NCBI GenBank assembly: GCA_026418875.1
Contig: JAOAAM010000497.1
Location: 1-8,778, forward strand
Source: Gemmataceae bacterium
GTDB lineage: Bacteria; Planctomycetota; Planctomycetia; Gemmatales; Gemmataceae
Direction of reading: 5' to 3'
DNA length: 8,778 bases
Shown piece by piece: positions 5,457 through 8,778 of this stretch (within the stretch, counting starts at the first letter, position 1; each line of letters starts with the position of its first letter). The position numbers and the translations under genes are program-made. The notes beneath the pieces were generated by a model that saw only the letters and a list, made by a program, of their open reading frames with translations, searched no databases and was not told the origin of the DNA.

Positions 5457-8084
5457 ATGCGTCGGGTCGGGGCAGTGTGGCTTTTGCTAGTCGGCGTGCC
5501 CAATTTAACGGCGGGGCCGCCCGTCGTTCGTGATCCGAGTTTGCAACTCGAGCAAATCGCCGCCGAGCCAGACATCGTCACCCCCACGGGCATCGCCGTG
5601 GATCGCCACGGCCGAGTCTGGTGCCTTGAAAATCACACCCATCAACGCGGGGCTGAGTACCGAGGGCCGGCGACCGATCGGCTCCGCGTCTTCGAGGATT
5701 TCGGACCCGACGGACGGGCACGCAAAGTCCGCACCTTCGCCGAAGGTTTCCGCGACGCCATGGGGCTGACGATCGCAGCGGATGGGAGCGTGTACGTCGC
5801 CACGCGGTCCAAACTGATTCGCCTACGTTTCGACCATGACCGAGAAGTTCAGCGGGACGAGATCGTCCGTTTGGAAACTCCGGGAACTTACCCGCACAAC
5901 GGGCTGTGCGGCTTCGCTTGGGATGGTTCCGGGTCACTCATCTTTGGCCTGGGCGAGAACCTCGGCGAGCCGTATCGACTCATCGGCGCGGACGGCACGA
6001 CTTTGACCGGAGGAGGCGAGGGCGGCAGTATGTACCGTTGCTCGCCGGACGGCCATCGCCTCGAACGCATCGCCACCGGGTTTTGGAATCCCTACGCTCA
6101 TGCCGTCAACATGGACGGCCAACTCTTCGCGGTGGACAACGACCCCGACGCGCGAGGCCCCTGCCGCTTGCTGCACGTCGTGCCGGGTGGCGACTACGGC
6201 TATCGTTTCCGGTACGGCCGCAAGGGACTGCACCCGTTCAATGCATGGAACGGCGAGTGGCCCGGCACGCTGCCGATGGCGGCTGGCACCTCCGAAGCCC
6301 CGAGCGGGATGGTCGCGGCGGACTTTGCCGCACTCCCCGATCCCTACGCCGGCAGCCTCATCGTCACCTCTTGGGGTGATCACACCATCGAAGCGTTCCA
6401 CCTCACCCCACGAGGCGCGAGTTTCTCGGCACAGTCCCGCGTCCTGGTCCAAGGTGACGAGAACTTCCGTCCCGTGGCCTTGGCCATCGCCCCCGATGGA
6501 TCGATCGTCTTCTCTGACTGGGTCGACAGATCGTACCCGGTGCATGGCAAGGGGCGGATCTGGCGAATTCGGGCGAAAGATTCTTCGCTGCGGCCCCGAG
6601 CGAACACACCCCCGGCGATCCCCCGCCGCTCCGAGGAGGAGTGCCTCGCCGATGCCTTGCGCGGACCGGCACGGCCCGAGCGTGCCGAGGCGATACGGCA
6701 ATTGCGGCAGGGAGAATCGGTCGCCCAATTGATCCCCCTGCTGGCAAATGACGATCCGTTCATCGTCTCGGCCGTCCTCACGGCGCTGGGGCGGCCAGAG
6801 CATGGTATCGTGATTCGACAGGCACTCGCCCAAGCCGAGTCGTCCGCCCGAATCCGCCTCGGTCTACTCTTGGCGTTGCGTCGGACCGGCGAGCGAGAGG
6901 CGCTTCAAGAACTGCCCCGTTTCCTCAATGATCCCGATCCCGCCGTTCGCCGCTGCGCGATCCAGTGGGCAGCCGAAGAAGGGCGTAGCGACTTCCGTGA
7001 TCAGGTTCGAACTGCCGGCTTGAGAGCGCCCGTGACTCGTGAGTTGCTTGAGGCGTGGGTGAAAGCCGACGAGATGTTGAGTGAGGGGACGGCCGCCGGG
7101 TTCGAAGAATCGGATTTGCTGCTGGTCCGTCGCGTCGTGTTGGACGAATCCCTACCGCCAACGATCCGAGCGTTGGCGTTGCGGATGGTGCCGCCGCGGA
7201 GTCCGTCCCTCTCGATCGAGACGCTGGTTCGTTTCCTGAATTCTTCGGATGAATTGGCCGAGGAAGCGATTCGTTCGCTGGCTTTGCGGGCGGAACAGAC
7301 TGAGGCGACGACGTGGAGCCGGGCCATGGAACATCGCTCGCGATCCGTCCGGCGCTGGGCATTGCTGGGCATGGCATCGGTGGTTCATGAACCCGAGATT
7401 CGGGCGGAACTGCGACGACGGCTGGACGACCCGGAATTGCGGATCGACGCTCTGCGTGCCTTCCGGGGCTGCGGGGATGAGGTGGCCACGATCTCCGCAT
7501 GGTGGCGGGAGCATCAGCGACACGAGGGAGACGGCAAGCCGGACGCCGAGTTGGCCGAACAGGTCAACGTCACGTTGCTTCGGATGAAGCGACAGCCCCC
7601 GACCGAAATTTCCGACGCGGATCGTCTTCGCCGCGAGTTGGTTTTGGCGGCGGGCAAGGCGGGTCGGCCCGACGAGGGCGAGCGCCTGTTTTTCCACTCG
7701 CAGGGGCCGGGATGCTTCCAGTGCCATCGCATCGGAGCGCGGGGGTCGGCGGTCGGCCCCGATCTCACCCTGATCGGCCGCTCCATGTCACCCGAACGCT
7801 TGATCGACTCGATCCTCGACCCCAACCGGGAGGTGGCCCCGGCGTACGTGAGTTGGCAAGTGGTGATGCGTGACGGCAAACAGTATGTCGGCCTGATCGC
7901 CGGTGAAACGCACGACAGCATGGTCACGCTCGTCGATGCCGAGGGAAGAAGTCATCGCCTCGCGCGGACGGAGATCGAGGAGCGGCGGGCATTGAAAGGG
8001 TCGATCATGCCGCGAGACGTGGCCAGTCGAATGACCCGGCGCGAGTTGGCCGACCTGCTTGCCTTCCTGTCGGCTTGCAAGTAA
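5457..8084 (+). CDS. PVC-type haem-binding CxxCH protein: dehydrogenase-like propeller, HEAT repeats, C-terminal cytochrome domain
   Basis: The product has 875 residues from ATG 5457 (884 from GTG 5430). Residues 1-20 are a signal peptide (MRRVGAVWLLLVGV...). Residues about 22-375 match the membrane-bound-dehydrogenase-like propeller of this family, a relative of soluble PQQ sugar dehydrogenases; recognisable segments are ENHTH near 58, TYPHNGLCGF near 144, the Gly-rich GEGGSMYR near 187 and GGDYGYRF near 244. Residues about 390-715 are helical HEAT-like repeats, probably a protein-binding surface. Residues about 735-875 form the C-terminal haem domain, with C753-F-Q-C756-H757 and a likely distal Met851 in the SIMPRD segment, ending in ELADLLAFLSACK. 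Members are common in Planctomycetota and Verrucomicrobiota. Oxidation of a sugar-like substrate with electrons passed to the haem is a family-level inference; substrate and cofactor cannot be read here. The length is typical and the gene intact. Confidence 0.94.
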   Translation: MRRVGAVWLLLVGVPNLTAGPPVVRDPSLQLEQIAAEPDIVTPTGIAVDRHGRVWCLENHTHQRGAEYRGPATDRLRVFEDFGPDGRARKVRTFAEGFRDAMGLTIAADGSVYVATRSKLIRLRFDHDREVQRDEIVRLETPGTYPHNGLCGFAWDGSGSLIFGLGENLGEPYRLIGADGTTLTGGGEGGSMYRCSPDGHRLERIATGFWNPYAHAVNMDGQLFAVDNDPDARGPCRLLHVVPGGDYGYRFRYGRKGLHPFNAWNGEWPGTLPMAAGTSEAPSGMVAADFAALPDPYAGSLIVTSWGDHTIEAFHLTPRGASFSAQSRVLVQGDENFRPVALAIAPDGSIVFSDWVDRSYPVHGKGRIWRIRAKDSSLRPRANTPPAIPRRSEEECLADALRGPARPERAEAIRQLRQGESVAQLIPLLANDDPFIVSAVLTALGRPEHGIVIRQALAQAESSARIRLGLLLALRRTGEREALQELPRFLNDPDPAVRRCAIQWAAEEGRSDFRDQVRTAGLRAPVTRELLEAWVKADEMLSEGTAAGFEESDLLLVRRVVLDESLPPTIRALALRMVPPRSPSLSIETLVRFLNSSDELAEEAIRSLALRAEQTEATTWSRAMEHRSRSVRRWALLGMASVVHEPEIRAELRRRLDDPELRIDALRAFRGCGDEVATISAWWREHQRHEGDGKPDAELAEQVNVTLLRMKRQPPTEISDADRLRRELVLAAGKAGRPDEGERLFFHSQGPGCFQCHRIGARGSAVGPDLTLIGRSMSPERLIDSILDPNREVAPAYVSWQVVMRDGKQYVGLIAGETHDSMVTLVDAEGRSHRLARTEIEERRALKGSIMPRDVASRMTRRELADLLAFLSACK

Positions 8085-8159
8085 CGGAAAGGAAGGACGG
8101 GAGGCCGCGGGCCGGCGATGCGGGTGCCGCGTCGTGGAGTGTGGGGGCAAGGCCCGTTC

Positions 8160-8164
8160 GAGGG
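8160..8164 (+). promoter_or_regulatory. Ribosome binding site for ATG 8172
   Basis: GAGGG lies 7 bases before ATG 8172. Other in-frame starts exist (GTG 8139, GTG 8193, ATG 8196), but this pairing of start and Shine-Dalgarno spacing is the best of them. The 87-base gap after the upstream stop shows no terminator-like hairpin with a T tract. Confidence 0.5.
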
Positions 8165-8171
8165 CGAAGCG

Positions 8172-8778
8172 ATGACGGCGAGGGCGACGGGGGTGATGTC
8201 GGTGCTCGTAGCGTTGGTCCGCATCGCGGGGCATTTGTTGCCCCTCGTCCTCACCGTTTTGAGCGTTTGGGTTCTAATTTCGGATTACCGGCGTGGCGTT
8301 CCCGTTCATGCCTTGCCGCTTTTGGTCGCGGTCCTGTGTGTTTTCGCGGTGGCCTACCGTTACTACAGCGCGTTTTTGGCGGCTCGGGTGGCGGTCTTGG
8401 ATGATTCCCGGCTGACTCCGGCTCATCAATTCCGCGATGGGCAGAACTATCACCCGACGAACAAATGGGTTCTTTTCGGGCACCATTTTGCGGCCATTTC
8501 TGGCGCGGGTCCACTCATTGGACCGGTGCTGGCGATGCAGTGGGGGTATGCCCCGGGCTTGCTGTGGTTGGTGGGCGGGGTCTGCCTGGCGGGGGCCGTC
8601 CAGGACATGCTCGTGCTGGCGGCGTCGGTGCGCCGCGACGGCAAATCGCTCGCCGAGATCGCCCGTGCCGAGCTGGGGCCGGTCGCCGCCGTCATCGTCT
8701 CGCTCGCCATTCTGTTCATCGTCGTGATCGCTCTCGCCGGGTTGGGTTATGTCGTCGTCAAGGCGCTCGGCGGCGAGG
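8172..8778 (+). CDS. cstA: CstA-family carbon starvation / peptide or pyruvate transporter, N-terminal part (3' end outside window)
   Basis: The frame is open from ATG 8172 to the right edge, giving 202 residues of a protein that is usually 500-700 long. Family hallmarks are clear: D-G-x-N-Y-x-P-T-N at about 89-97, then VLFGHHFAAISGAGPLIGP at 100-118, the diagnostic CstA core, then MQWGYAPGLLW and QDMLVLAASVRRDGKSLAEI. Hydrophobic stretches at about 9-36, 44-70, 106-124, 127-151 and 170-199 fit membrane helices of an inner-membrane protein. Characterised relatives import peptides (CstA) or pyruvate (BtsT/YjiY) with protons; which substrate applies here cannot be told from this fragment. The gene follows the PVC-type haem gene by 87 bases on the same strand, so shared transcription is possible but unproven. 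The symbol denotes the family, not a proven orthologue. An alternative start at ATG 8196 would remove eight residues. Confidence 0.92.
   Translation, partial: MTARATGVMSVLVALVRIAGHLLPLVLTVLSVWVLISDYRRGVPVHALPLLVAVLCVFAVAYRYYSAFLAARVAVLDDSRLTPAHQFRDGQNYHPTNKWVLFGHHFAAISGAGPLIGPVLAMQWGYAPGLLWLVGGVCLAGAVQDMLVLAASVRRDGKSLAEIARAELGPVAAVIVSLAILFIVVIALAGLGYVVVKALGGE

Noticed and set aside
8103..8113. GGCC-GCG-GGCC palindrome between the haem gene and the CstA gene as a terminator or operator
   Set aside because: It has a 4-bp stem, a 3-base loop and no T tract; such patterns are expected by chance in this base composition.
5934..8234. Minus-strand frames (5934-6833, 7152-7727, 7788-8234) over the PVC-type haem gene
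   Set aside because: They are also in register with the sense codons, and their translations are low-complexity Arg/Pro/Ser/His-rich sequence with no recognisable fold.
1..8778. Mobile elements, CRISPR arrays, tRNA or rRNA genes
   Set aside because: No transposase or integrase, terminal inverted repeats, regularly spaced direct repeats or tRNA-like cloverleaf were seen. The window is almost fully coding with uniform codon style.

Overview
The window looks like a Planctomycetota chromosome segment, probably from a Gemmata-like lineage. The evidence is GC-rich coding DNA in which the third codon base is usually G or C, plus four families that are greatly expanded in planctomycetes and their PVC relatives: DUF1549/DUF1553 (PSCyt2/PSD1), Planctomycete cytochrome c (PSCyt1) fused to WD40, the PVC-type haem-binding CxxCH proteins, and Ig-like secreted proteins. 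The assignment rests on protein recognition by eye, not on a search.

Layout: all five genes are on the + strand and the window is almost fully coding. (1) 2-613 is the 3' end of a secreted Ig-like protein with a proline-rich linker and a charged tail. (2) 693-3122 is an 809-aa secreted protein ordered BIG2, cytochrome-like domain (CX4CH), BIG2, DUF1549 (CXXCH), DUF1553. (3) 3190-5277 is a 695-aa secreted protein made of a PSCyt1 haem domain (CXXCH), a seven-bladed WD40 propeller and a roughly 205-residue Ala/Gln/Lys-rich coiled coil. (4) 5457-8084 is an 875-aa PVC-type haem protein made of a sugar-dehydrogenase-like propeller, HEAT-like repeats and a C-terminal CXXCH domain. (5) 8172 to the window edge is the N-terminal third or so of a CstA-family carbon starvation/peptide transporter. 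No RNA genes, mobile elements, CRISPR arrays or convincing terminators were seen.

How they may work together: genes 1-3 are separated by only 79 and 67 bases and are probably one transcript. They encode exported proteins carrying adhesion/scaffold folds (Ig-like, WD40, coiled coil) and three candidate haem sites, which suggests an envelope-located redox or scaffold assembly. Gene 4 follows a 179-base gap, is another exported haem protein, and may be its own unit. Gene 5 follows gene 4 by 87 bases and is an inner-membrane uptake protein. No substrate or reaction can be read from the sequence. The families themselves are known, so novelty lies mainly in the unassigned function of the three-gene assembly, not in a new gene family.
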